Under the pieces are notes generated by a model. That model made no database searches. It had not been told where the DNA came from and saw only the letters and a list, made by a program, of their open reading frames with translations. A stretch of 64,000 nucleotides of DNA, taken from positions 1 to 64,000 of the forward strand of contig JACKEQ010000005.1 of the NCBI GenBank assembly GCA_020632885.1, given 5' to 3'. The position numbers were made by a program, and so were the translations under genes. Below are positions 38,913 through 46,855 of the stretch, in pieces (the first letter of the stretch is position 1; every line of letters begins with the position of its first letter). Source of the DNA: Alphaproteobacteria bacterium (GTDB lineage: Bacteria; Myxococcota_A; UBA796; GCA-2862545).

Positions 38913-40000
38913 GCGCCCTTCTCGAGGAGGAGCCCGAGGGTGCGCAGCCGCAAGCCCGAGGACACCCAGCGGCCGATCTGCTCCGGGTAGCCCTGGGCGG
39001 CGGTGGGCGAGGTGGCCAGGGCACGCAGGAGACGCCGGGCGGCCGGTGCGTCGAAGCCCTCGCCGTCGAAGAGGCGCTGGGGCTCCGCGGCAGCACCCCA
39101 GACGACCTCGTGGCCGTCGGACCGCACGAAGGTCGGCCGGGCGTCGAGGTCGAAGCCCACGGGGCTCTCGCCCGCAGGGGGCGGGAGGGCGCGCTGGAGA
39201 CGGCCGATCGCGTGGGCGAGACGCGCGCTGCGCCGGGCATGACCCGCCATCAGCTGCTCCTGGCGCAGGCGGATGGCCCGCGCCGAGAGGTCCTCGAACA
39301 GGGCACGCCGCACGCGGTCACCCGCGTCGGTGGGCCCCGCCGGGGGCAGCTCGACGAGCCCGCGCAGCACCGGGGCCAGCACGCCGGTGGGCCGGAGGGT
39401 GAAGGCGAGGTGCCGGAGCCACGGCTCGAGCTGGAAGGGACCCGGGGTGAGCGCGACGATGCGCGCGACACCGCCCTCGTGGCGGAGCTCCTCGGGGGCC
39501 GGCACCATCGGACCGAAGCCGTGGGCGCGCCAGGCCTCCAGGGCCACGAGCGTGGTGACCACGAGCCGGATGGACTCCGGCTCCGGGAGCGGCCCCGCGA
39601 CGCTCTGGCCGGGGAGGGGCGCCACCGCGCACCCTTCGCGCACGTGCACTCCCGGGACGAGCGCCTGTACGGCCCGGACGTCCCGCTCGAGCAGCCGCCG
39701 CTCCACGGGACCCAGGGCGGGCCGGGGCACCCGGACGAGGAAGCGCTCCCCGTCGGCGTCGTGGGCGGCCCAGGTGGCCGAGAGCCCGTCGAACCTCACG
39801 AGGCCATCGCGCACCAGGTGCTCGGGCAGCCCGGTGGGGACCGTGGCCTGGAGGTTGGCCGCGAGCAGCAGCGCGGTGAGCACGGGGTCGCCGGGACGGG
39901 CGTCCGCGGTGCTCTCGACGGCGGCGAGGAGCTCGTGGGGATCGTGGGGCCAGGACGGGCGGTGGGCGGCGAGGGCCTGGCGGAGGGCGCTGGGCGTCAT
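38909..40000 (-). CDS. Probable pseudokinase-like protein
   Basis: 363 residues. Residues about 70-95 (SATWAAHDADGERFLVRVPRP) resemble strands 2-3 of a Ser/Thr kinase N-lobe, but the ATP-site Lys is Arg. Residues about 175-205 (GFGPMVPAPEELRHEGGVARIVAL) align by eye with the kinase catalytic and DFG segments, yet both HRD Asp and DFG Asp are missing. The C-terminal helices are unassigned. If correct it binds or scaffolds rather than phosphorylates. The start ATG has TACCGT 6 bases upstream and no ribosome site; it lies 17 bases after the M50-like gene's stop. The kinase resemblance is a by-eye judgement of moderate strength. Confidence 0.5.
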   Translation of the reverse strand: MTPSALRQALAAHRPSWPHDPHELLAAVESTADARPGDPVLTALLLAANLQATVPTGLPEHLVRDGLVRFDGLSATWAAHDADGERFLVRVPRPALGPVERRLLERDVRAVQALVPGVHVREGCAVAPLPGQSVAGPLPEPESIRLVVTTLVALEAWRAHGFGPMVPAPEELRHEGGVARIVALTPGPFQLEPWLRHLAFTLRPTGVLAPVLRGLVELPPAGPTDAGDRVRRALFEDLSARAIRLRQEQLMAGHARRSARLAHAIGRLQRALPPPAGESPVGFDLDARPTFVRSDGHEVVWGAAAEPQRLFDGEGFDAPAARRLLRALATSPTAAQGYPEQIGRWVSSGLRLRTLGLLLEKGA

Positions 40001-40017
40001 GGTCGGACGGTAGCACG

Positions 40018-41199
40018 TCAGCGCCGCTCGGCAGCGACCTCCTCCACCGGGCTGTGGATCGCGGCCCGCAGGCGCCAGGACAGGGTGCGCCGGTCCTGCA
40101 TGTCGGCGCTCCGGAGGGTCTGGCGGGCGAGCCGGGTGGCCGTCTCGCGCGCGGCGCGGGCCGCGTTGACCCGACCGCGGTGGGAGAGCTCGTCGGCCGC
40201 CTCGCAGAGCGCCAGCACGGGGTCTCCCGGGTCGAGCCAGGCCTCGTGCTCGTGACGCGCCACCTTCCAGGTCGCCACCTCGAGCTCCTCGGTGTTCGCG
40301 TCGAGGGACGCCCAGAGCACGATGGGCAGGGCCTGGATGGCGAGCGGGCTCCCGACCACCCGGTGCAGGGCGCGCCGCGCGGCCGCCGGCTCGTCGAGGG
40401 CCACGAGCGCGCGGGCCTCCGCCAGGGCGAGGAGCGCCACCGCGTCCGTGCCGAGGTCGTCGCCCAGGGAGGCGCGGCCGGCGCGGGCCGTGGGGAGGGC
40501 AGCGAGCGGACGTCCCTCCTCGCGGTGCCACTCCGCCTTCACGTAGTGGAACAGCGCGTCCGTCCAGGGGTGCACAGCGGTCTCCGGTGGCTCGTCCGCG
40601 AAGAACTCCGCCGCCTCCTCGTTGCGCCCGGAGAGCACGTCCGCCCAGGCCACGCAGAGGTCCGCGTAGGCCGTGCCGAGGGGGCTGCCGATGGACGCCT
40701 CGCGACGCGCGAGCTGCTCGAGAACCGAGCGCTGCGAGAGCACCGAGCCGGTGCGCCGACCGCCGGAGAGGGCGTCCAGGATGTACCAGCCGTCGCTCGC
40801 GTGACCGGCGAGCCGCCAGGGGATGGCGTTGGTCAGGGCGACGAGCAGGTTGAACCGCGCCACCCGCTCCACCAGCCAGTGGTCCGGGAGCACGAGGAGG
40901 ACGGCGGCGAGCACGCCCTGCAGGATGAGGCCCCCACCGTGGAACCAGATGCGCTTCGTGGTGGGCGGACCGTCGGGGATCGCGGTGGCCGCTCCCCCCG
41001 CGAAGAACCAGCGGTCGAGGTGTACCACGACGGGCCCGGAGAGCACGATGCGCCAGATGGGTCGCCCGAGGCCCACCCCGAACGAGGTGAGCCGGTAGCC
41101 ACCCGGGCGCGCGAAGAGCGCATGGCCGAGCTCGTGCAGCACGACCAGGGCGGGGCCGTACACGAACAGGGCGATGAGCTCGAGGAGGAGATCGGGCAT
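40018..41199 (-). CDS. M50-like membrane metalloprotease-related protein with helical repeat tail
   Basis: 393 residues. The first hydrophobic helix carries HELGH (about 22-26), the zinc-binding motif of site-2-type M50 peptidases, and a later segment has SDGWYILDAL (about 140), which could supply the third ligand Asp. About four hydrophobic stretches occupy residues 1-145. From about 160 on, the protein is cytoplasm-like, Ala/Arg-rich and helical with TPR-like spacing. It heads the operon with the pseudokinase-like, TerB-like and MoxR genes. I start at the ATG before PDLLLELIALF; a longer form from about 41250 is possible. Proteolysis is inferred, not certain. Confidence 0.6.
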   Translation of the reverse strand: MPDLLLELIALFVYGPALVVLHELGHALFARPGGYRLTSFGVGLGRPIWRIVLSGPVVVHLDRWFFAGGAATAIPDGPPTTKRIWFHGGGLILQGVLAAVLLVLPDHWLVERVARFNLLVALTNAIPWRLAGHASDGWYILDALSGGRRTGSVLSQRSVLEQLARREASIGSPLGTAYADLCVAWADVLSGRNEEAAEFFADEPPETAVHPWTDALFHYVKAEWHREEGRPLAALPTARAGRASLGDDLGTDAVALLALAEARALVALDEPAAARRALHRVVGSPLAIQALPIVLWASLDANTEELEVATWKVARHEHEAWLDPGDPVLALCEAADELSHRGRVNAARAARETATRLARQTLRSADMQDRRTLSWRLRAAIHSPVEEVAAERR

Positions 41200-41284
41200 G
41201 GGCTTCCCGCGGTTGCCTCCATGGACAACGTAGCGGACCTGCGGTTCCATCGCGGCACGGATACGACGGTCGCCGGAGGTGCCC

Positions 41285-42295
41285 ATGGGTGTCGCGGACG
41301 AAGCCATCATCGAGGCGCTGGTCGCCGAGTGGCGGATGATCGACGAGCGGCACCGGCTCCAGCTGCGCCGCCCGATCCTGGCGCTCCACGGCGGACGGGC
41401 ACGCCTGGGTCTCTGGATGCGTCAGCAGCGCACGATCTCGATCAGCCGGGACCACGCGCTGGGCGACCCGTGGCTGGACGTCGCGGAGACCCTGCTCCAC
41501 GAGGTCGCTCACCAGATCGTGGACGAGCGGCTCGGGGGCGACACCACCCCACACGGGCCGAGGTTCCAGCGGGTCCTGGCCGACCTGGGTGCGGTGCCGC
41601 GGGCCTCAGCGGAGCCCCCGAAGGTGGTGGACCGCGTGCGCAAGCTGCTCGCCCTCGCCGGCAGCCCGAACCAGCACGAGGCGGAGCTCGCGATGGCGAA
41701 GGCCCGGCGCCTCATGCTCGCCAACCGGCTGGAGGCCGCGAAGCTCGACGCCTCACGCGGGTACGTCCGCGGCCAGATGGGCGACGTGCGCGGGCGTCTC
41801 GACCAGTGGCGCAGCACCCTGGCCTCCACCATCGGCAGGCACTTCTTCGTGGAGGTCGTGATCTGCGCCGCCTGGATGCCCGAGCGCGACGCGTGGGGGT
41901 CGGCCTTCGAGATCGTCGGTGCGCCCGAGGACGTGGAGATGGCGACGTGGGCCTACGACTTCGTCGTGCGCACCGTCGAGCGTCTCTGGAAGCGGCACCT
42001 GGCGGCCCACCCAGGGGCCGGTCGCTCCCGCCAGCGGTTCCTGGTCGGCGCGGTGATGGGCTTCCGCGACCGGCTCGACGCCACCGACGCGGAGGCCCGC
42101 GAGGAGGGCCTCGTGCTGGTCGGCGACCCCGCCCTGGAGGACCTCTGGACGCGTCGTCATCCCTCGCTGCGCCATCGGCGCGGGAGCTATCGCGTCGACG
42201 AGCACTTCCACGCCGGGCAGGCGGCCGGGGGCGACGTCGTCCTGCACCGTCCCATCCAGTCGGGGTCCGACGGGACCCTGCGTCAGATCGGGTAG
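41285..42295 (+). CDS. SprT-like zinc metalloprotease with DUF2786 domain
   Basis: 336 residues. The N-terminal SprT-like part has LLHEVAHQIVDE (about 70-81) with the HEXXH zinc motif. Residues about 112-152 match DUF2786 (VVDRVRKLLALAGSPNQHEAELAMAKARRLMLANRLE). The C-terminal part is helical, ending with basic residues. The pairing of the two domains is known from actinobacterial and phage-related proteins of unclear role; DNA-protein crosslink repair by analogy with SPRTN is a guess. GGAGG is 5 bases before the ATG. Divergent from the M50-like gene. Confidence 0.78.
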   Translation: MGVADEAIIEALVAEWRMIDERHRLQLRRPILALHGGRARLGLWMRQQRTISISRDHALGDPWLDVAETLLHEVAHQIVDERLGGDTTPHGPRFQRVLADLGAVPRASAEPPKVVDRVRKLLALAGSPNQHEAELAMAKARRLMLANRLEAAKLDASRGYVRGQMGDVRGRLDQWRSTLASTIGRHFFVEVVICAAWMPERDAWGSAFEIVGAPEDVEMATWAYDFVVRTVERLWKRHLAAHPGAGRSRQRFLVGAVMGFRDRLDATDAEAREEGLVLVGDPALEDLWTRRHPSLRHRRGSYRVDEHFHAGQAAGGDVVLHRPIQSGSDGTLRQIG

Positions 42296-42298
42296 AGA

Positions 42299-43351
42299 TC
42301 AGCGCGCCTCCCGGGCCCTCCCGGTCAGCTCCCGGGCACGCTCCAGGAGCTCCTCCGCGCGCTCCAGGAGCTCGAGCGTGTCGTCGCGCTGGACGGCCTC
42401 CGCATCGGCTGCCCGGTGGCGCGCCTCCTCCTCGCGATCCCGCCAGACCTGGACCTTCTCCCGCACGGCGGGGTCGAGATCGGGCCACTCCAGGACGGCC
42501 TCCAGGTCCGAGGCCACGGTCGCCCGGGCGTCGGCTCGCTGGACCCGCTCGTCCAGGGTGGACGCGAGCTCGTCCAGGGTGGGCGTGCCCGGACGCGCGC
42601 TCCGCACCAGCGGCATCTCGACGCCCCCGTCGCGGGTGAGCCGCACCGTGGCCTGCGCCGCTCCCTCACCGTTCCAGAGGTTGAGCGCGCAGTCCGTGTC
42701 GGCCCACACCTCCAGCTCTGCGCGACCGCCCACGAGAGGGTGGTTCGTGGCCGTGCACGCGCTCCACACGGTGCCCTCCTCCACGTCGGACGTCACCACG
42801 ACCCGCACCCTCCGCGGGGCCTGCAGGGCACAGCTTCCCGGCACGTCCGGCTCGGCAGCCCACCACACGAGCGTGTGGTCGGGCTGGGTGGCTCGGACCG
42901 CGAGCTCGTATCGCTCCCGCAGGCACCGTCTCCTCTGGTCCCCTGGCGCCACGACGCTGCAGTCCGGGTAGACCGCCGGAGCCGCGACGGTCGTGCCCCC
43001 CTCCCGTGCGCGCACGAACGCCGTGAGCACGCCGTCCTCGACCTCCGGCTCGTGAAGGCCCGGGGCCTGGAAGCCTGGAGCGAGCTCGCCCACGCGACAG
43101 TGGATCCACCGCCAACCCAGGGCCTCCCCGACGGCGGCGTATGGATCCCCGTCGCGCGGCCGGGGCGGCGGGGGCTCCACGGGACGCGGCGGGACGGGGG
43201 TGACAGCAGGCGCGAGCCGGGTCACCCGGGGCGCGGGCCTCCCCGGGGACGCGACCTCCGCGACGCCCTCCGCGGCCGTACGGGGCCACGCGAGCCACAC
43301 GCCCAGGGCGACGACCACGACCAGCACGGGGATCCAGCCACGTCGGCGCAT
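42299..43351 (-). CDS. Membrane-anchored envelope protein with Pro-rich linker and coiled-coil end
   Basis: 350 residues. An N-terminal signal anchor (RRRGWIPVLVVVVALGVWLAW) is followed by a Pro-rich linker (about 45-68), a domain of about 170 residues with six Cys and many Trp (HCRVGELAPG, YPDCSVVAPG, CLRERYEL, GSCALQAPRR, CTATNHPLVGG), and a charged coiled coil (about 265-350) with LLERAEELLERARELTGR heptads. Probably stands in the periplasm. No family recognised. TAGCCT lies 5 bases before the ATG; it shares the stop region with the convergent SprT gene. Confidence 0.55.
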   Translation of the reverse strand: MRRRGWIPVLVVVVALGVWLAWPRTAAEGVAEVASPGRPAPRVTRLAPAVTPVPPRPVEPPPPRPRDGDPYAAVGEALGWRWIHCRVGELAPGFQAPGLHEPEVEDGVLTAFVRAREGGTTVAAPAVYPDCSVVAPGDQRRRCLRERYELAVRATQPDHTLVWWAAEPDVPGSCALQAPRRVRVVVTSDVEEGTVWSACTATNHPLVGGRAELEVWADTDCALNLWNGEGAAQATVRLTRDGGVEMPLVRSARPGTPTLDELASTLDERVQRADARATVASDLEAVLEWPDLDPAVREKVQVWRDREEEARHRAADAEAVQRDDTLELLERAEELLERARELTGRAREAR

Positions 43352-43374
43352 GCCGGAGGCTACCACCCCGCCAG

Positions 43375-43608
43375 TCAGGCGTCCGCGGGCAGCACGATCA
43401 GGTGGTTCACGAACATCATGATGAACCCGAGCGCACCGCCGATGAGACCCGCTGCAACGATCTGGAACAAGCTCCATCCGGGCACCGTGGCCCAGGCGAG
43501 CGCGCCGCTCGCCACGCAGCACGCCCAGAAGAACGCCCACAGCGTGGTCGTCGAGTAGATGCCGGTCTCGTCGCCCTGGTCGTATTCGCTGTCGTCCAAC
43601 GTGTGCAT
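43375..43608 (-). CDS. Small two-helix membrane protein
   Basis: 77 residues. An acidic N-terminus (DDSEYDQGDETG) and two hydrophobic helices (about 22-42 and 45-70). A strong GGAGGTGC ribosome site precedes the ATG, supporting it as real despite its size. It sits 23 bases upstream of the envelope protein gene on the same strand, so the two may share a transcript. Function unknown. Confidence 0.6.
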   Translation of the reverse strand: MHTLDDSEYDQGDETGIYSTTTLWAFFWACCVASGALAWATVPGWSLFQIVAAGLIGGALGFIMMFVNHLIVLPADA

Positions 43609-43704
43609 CGTGCACCTCCTTCACCCTCTACATGCACACCGCGTGCCGCCGGCACAGGGTGCGGAGGGTCCCGCGGACGGATAGCGGGCCGCCCTGGAGG
43701 TCAC

Positions 43705-44514
43705 GTGCAGCCCATCGGAAAGACCTACGACGGCGGCGTGTTCACGGTCGAGCCCGGCATGGGGACCGCCTACGCGGCGGCCACCGACGACCACGACGCG
43801 AGCTACTCCGGCCCCGACGCCGTGGCACCCCCAATGTTCCACGTGCGCCCGTGCATCGGGCTCATGATGCAGTGCGCGCGCGACCCCGAGCTCGGCATCG
43901 ACTTCCTCCGCCTCGTGCACGGCGAGCACACGATGCGCTTCCAGCGGCTCCTGCGCGACGGTGACACGGTGGCCCTCACGGGCGAGCTGCTCTCCGTCGA
44001 CGAGAAGTCCTCGGGCACGCTGTTCACGTTCGCCCTGCGCGGCACGGTGGACGGCACCCCGGCCTTCGACGGCGAGACCACGTACTTCATCCGGGCCGCG
44101 AAGAAGGCCGACGGTCCGAAGAAGCCCCGTCCTCCGGCCGAGCCCCCGCCCACGCCGACCTGGACGGCCTCGCAGCCCGTGACGGCCGATCAGGCCGACC
44201 GCTACGCACCCGCCAGCGGCGACCACAACCCCATCCACCTCGACGCGGCGGTGGCCACGAAGGCCGGCCTGCCCGGGGTCATCCTCCACGGCCTGTGCAC
44301 CCTGGCGTTCGCCCAGCGCGACCTCGTCGCCCGCTACTGCCCCGGCGAGCCCGGGCGCCTGGCGTCCCTCGGCGTGCGGTTCGCGGCCCCCGTCTTCCCC
44401 GGCGACACGCTGACCCTACAGGTCTGGGAGACCGAGGGAGGACGGGTCGCGTTCCAGACCCTCGATGGGCGCGGCAAGCCCGTGCTCACCGGCGGTTCCG
44501 CGGAGATCCGCTGA
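43705..44514 (+). CDS. MaoC-like double-hotdog dehydratase/hydratase
   Basis: 269 residues. The C-terminal hotdog has the R-specific hydratase 2 motif: YAPASGDHNPIHLD (about 170-183) with the Asp/His pair, followed by GLPGVILHGLC. The N-terminal half is a second, degenerate hotdog with the PPMFHV and ELLSVDEKSSG region. Family members add water to trans-2-enoyl-CoA in fatty acid or sterol breakdown or in polyketide-like synthesis. The GTG start follows TGGAGGT. The stop overlaps the RNase H start by one base (TGATG), so the two are co-translated although functionally unrelated. Confidence 0.88.
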   Translation: MQPIGKTYDGGVFTVEPGMGTAYAAATDDHDASYSGPDAVAPPMFHVRPCIGLMMQCARDPELGIDFLRLVHGEHTMRFQRLLRDGDTVALTGELLSVDEKSSGTLFTFALRGTVDGTPAFDGETTYFIRAAKKADGPKKPRPPAEPPPTPTWTASQPVTADQADRYAPASGDHNPIHLDAAVATKAGLPGVILHGLCTLAFAQRDLVARYCPGEPGRLASLGVRFAAPVFPGDTLTLQVWETEGGRVAFQTLDGRGKPVLTGGSAEIR

Positions 44515-45269
44515 TGCCGTGGATGGCGGCCACCTTCAAGGGCAAGGACGTCTGGGTGGAGACCGACGCCTCCGGAGCGCCCGTCGCGCCGGGGGGTCGG
44601 GTGGCGATGCGCTACTCCGACAAGGCCGGCACGAAGATCTACAAGGCCGGCGTGGCGAACGTGGAGCTCCTCCGCTCCACCACGCCCGTCGACCTCCCCG
44701 ACGGCACGAGCGCCGACGCGAAGGCACCCGCCAAGAAGGGCGGACGGGGCAGCGGGTTCGGCTCTGCAGGCTCACGGACGGCCGGCCAGGCCGCCCTCGC
44801 GAAGCAGGACGCCCTCGCGAAGCTCGCCGCCCTTCCGGAGGGCACCCACCGCGCGTACACGGACGGCGGGTGTAGCGGGAACCCCGGTCCGGCCGGGTCC
44901 GGTGTGCGCCTCGAGCTCGCGGACGGCCGGGTGGCCGAGGTGGCCCGGAGCCTCGGGCGCGGCACGAACAACATCGCGGAGCTGACGGCCGTGGCCATCG
45001 CCCTCGACCTCCTCGACGAGGCCGGGGTGCCCGGGGACGCCGCCGTCGCGGTGTTCTCCGACAGCGACTACGTCAACGGCGTGCTCACGAAGGGCTGGAA
45101 GGCCAAGAAGAACACCGAGCTCATCCTGGAGCTGCAGGCCCGACTGAAGTCCCGGCCCGGCGTGGAGCTCGTGTGGGTCGCGGGCCACGCGGGCATCCCC
45201 GGCAACGAGCGGGCGGACGCCCTCGCCACCGAGGGCGTGCGCGGCCGCAGCCGGAGCGCCTGGACCTGA
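44514..45269 (+). CDS. Ribonuclease HI with an unusual N-terminal domain
   Basis: 251 residues. The RNase H fold fills residues about 112-245 with all four acidic residues: YTDGGCSGNPG (first Asp), NIAELTAV (Glu), SDSDYVNG (Asp) and NERADALA (Asp), plus the HAGIPGNE loop. It cuts the RNA strand of RNA-DNA hybrids. The first 55 residues (ATFKGKDVWVETDASGAPV, RYSDKAGTKIYKAG) form a small beta domain that is not the usual hybrid-binding domain of RNase H1; a Lys/Gly/Ala-rich linker joins them. Translationally coupled to the MaoC gene. Confidence 0.88.
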   Translation: MPWMAATFKGKDVWVETDASGAPVAPGGRVAMRYSDKAGTKIYKAGVANVELLRSTTPVDLPDGTSADAKAPAKKGGRGSGFGSAGSRTAGQAALAKQDALAKLAALPEGTHRAYTDGGCSGNPGPAGSGVRLELADGRVAEVARSLGRGTNNIAELTAVAIALDLLDEAGVPGDAAVAVFSDSDYVNGVLTKGWKAKKNTELILELQARLKSRPGVELVWVAGHAGIPGNERADALATEGVRGRSRSAWT

Positions 45270-45273
45270 GACC

Positions 45274-45711
45274 TCAGGGCTCGCGACGGCCCGAGGGCAC
45301 CACGCTCTCCAGGACCCGCGCGAGGTGGTCCAGGTCCGCCGCGGACAGCTCGAGGAAGGCGTCGGGGGGCACCCGGATGGCGTCCAGGGCGCGCTGACGG
45401 AGGGCCTTGCCCTCGTCGGTGAGCGCCACGAGCTTCGCCCGCCGGTCCGTCGGGTTCTCGAAACGCTCGACCAGACCGGCCTCCACGAGCCGGTGCACGG
45501 CGCGGGTGATCGACGACTTGTCGTGGAACTGGGCGAGGTCCTGCATGGGCACCGGCCCCCCGGCCTCGCTGACGAGCTTGAGCACGCCCAGATCCGTCGG
45601 CGTCATCCCGGTCTCGGTCGCGATGCGGAGGAAGCGTGGACGCTCGGCCTGCATGAGCTCCAGGAGGAGGCTCCAGGCGCGCTGAGCGGGGTGTTCGGGA
45701 GTCGTGTCCAT
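45274..45711 (-). CDS. MarR-family transcription regulator
   Basis: 145 residues. Winged-helix core: LGVLKLVSEAGGPVPMQDLAQFHDKSSITRAVHRLVEAGLVERFENPTDRRAKLVALTDEG, with the wing DRRAK and recognition helix SSITRAVHRL. MarR proteins repress efflux genes and release DNA on binding phenolic or other ligands. Divergent from the RND pump operon. Its promoter (TTGACG, 17 bases, TAGCGT) ends 6 bases before the ATG, so the mRNA is likely leaderless, and an inverted repeat overlaps this promoter. Confidence 0.92.
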   Translation of the reverse strand: MDTTPEHPAQRAWSLLLELMQAERPRFLRIATETGMTPTDLGVLKLVSEAGGPVPMQDLAQFHDKSSITRAVHRLVEAGLVERFENPTDRRAKLVALTDEGKALRQRALDAIRVPPDAFLELSAADLDHLARVLESVVPSGRREP

Positions 45712-45717
45712 GGTTCT

Positions 45718-45767
45718 ACGCTACCGCGAAGATATGTGATCGTCAATTGTTGCGTCAGACAACGATT
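45718..45767. promoter_or_regulatory. MarR promoter and candidate MarR operator between marR and the RND operon
   Basis: Minus strand: -35 TTGACG (45746-45741), 17-base spacer, -10 TAGCGT (45723-45718). Overlapping the -35, AATTGTTG (45745-45752) and CAACGATT (45760-45767) form a 7-of-8 inverted repeat with 7-base spacer, and it lies 18-40 bases before the adaptor gene ATG, where it could block both directions. MarR-type sites commonly have this size. This gap is also distinctly AT-richer than its surroundings. Confidence 0.6.
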
Positions 45768-45784
45768 GGCAGTAGTCAACACCC

Positions 45785-46855
45785 ATGCGTACCACGACCC
45801 TCCTCCTGCTCGTCGCCCTCGTGGGCTGCTCGCCGTCCCACGGCGAGGCCACCCACGCCCCCCAGACCCACGCCCTGCAGCCCATCGCGGTCTCCACGGC
45901 GGTCGCCGGCCCCGTGGATCTGCCCGTGGTGCTGGAGGTCCGCGGCCAGGTCGTGGGCGACCGGGAGGCCCGCGTCGCCGCCGGCGCCACCGGCCGCGTG
46001 GTGGACGTCGTGGCCGAGCGCGGCACCCGCGTGGCCAGGGGCGACACCCTGGCCCGCCTGGACGACCGCCTGCTCACGGCGTCGCGCGACGAGGCCCGCG
46101 CCGCCCTCGCCCAGGCCGTGGCCCACGCGGACGTCGCGGACGCCGACTGCGCCCGTGCGGAGGCCCTGTTCGCCAAGGGGCTCTCGAACGAGGCCGCTGT
46201 CCAGCAGGCCCGGAGCGCCTGTGCTGCAGCGCGGGCCACGGCCGAGGGTGCGCGAGCACGGCTGGCCTCCGCGGAGGCCCGCCTGTCGGACACGCGCATC
46301 CGGGCCCCCTTCGCCGGGGTCGTCTCCGAGCGGCTGGTCTCGCCGGGCGAGTACGTGCGCGACGACTCGGGGGTCGTGGGGCTGGTGGGCACCACCGACC
46401 TCCGGCTCGAGCTCACCATCGGCGAGCGGGAGGCCCACCGCATCGCGGGCGGCGAGGTCGTGCGGTTCCGCGTGGCGGGCGACGACCACGACCGTCAGGC
46501 CGTGATCGACCGCATCAGCCCGGCCCTGCGGGACAAGGGCCGCGATCTGGTGGTCGAGGCCGCCATCGACGCCGCGGACCTCGAGGGCCTCCGACCCGGC
46601 GCCTTCGCCCGTGGGGGCGTGCAGTCCGAGGTGCGCACCGTGGTGGCCGTGCCCGAGGCCGCCATCGCCCGCGACGGCTCGGCGACCCGGGCGTGGGTGG
46701 TCACCGAGGGCCACGCGGAGGAACGCGTCGTGGCGGTCGGCCGCGCGGAGTCCGGACGGGTCCCCGTCCTGGACGGCCTGAGCGCCGGGGAGCGCGTCAT
46801 CACGCCCGTGCCTGCGGGCCTGCACGACGGTGCGCCCGTCACGGAAGGCAACTGA
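45785..46855 (+). CDS. RND efflux periplasmic adaptor (membrane fusion) lipoprotein
   Basis: 356 residues. Leader with lipobox VALVGC (Cys15). Adaptor order is seen: lipoyl half-motif GRVVDVVAERGTRVARGDTLARLD (about 75-98), coiled-coil hairpin (about 100-165), second lipoyl half IRAPFAGVVSERLVSPGEYV, beta-barrel and membrane-proximal domain to the end. It links the inner-membrane pump to the outer channel in the periplasm. Stop overlaps the pump start by one base. Confidence 0.92.
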   Translation: MRTTTLLLLVALVGCSPSHGEATHAPQTHALQPIAVSTAVAGPVDLPVVLEVRGQVVGDREARVAAGATGRVVDVVAERGTRVARGDTLARLDDRLLTASRDEARAALAQAVAHADVADADCARAEALFAKGLSNEAAVQQARSACAAARATAEGARARLASAEARLSDTRIRAPFAGVVSERLVSPGEYVRDDSGVVGLVGTTDLRLELTIGEREAHRIAGGEVVRFRVAGDDHDRQAVIDRISPALRDKGRDLVVEAAIDAADLEGLRPGAFARGGVQSEVRTVVAVPEAAIARDGSATRAWVVTEGHAEERVVAVGRAESGRVPVLDGLSAGERVITPVPAGLHDGAPVTEGN

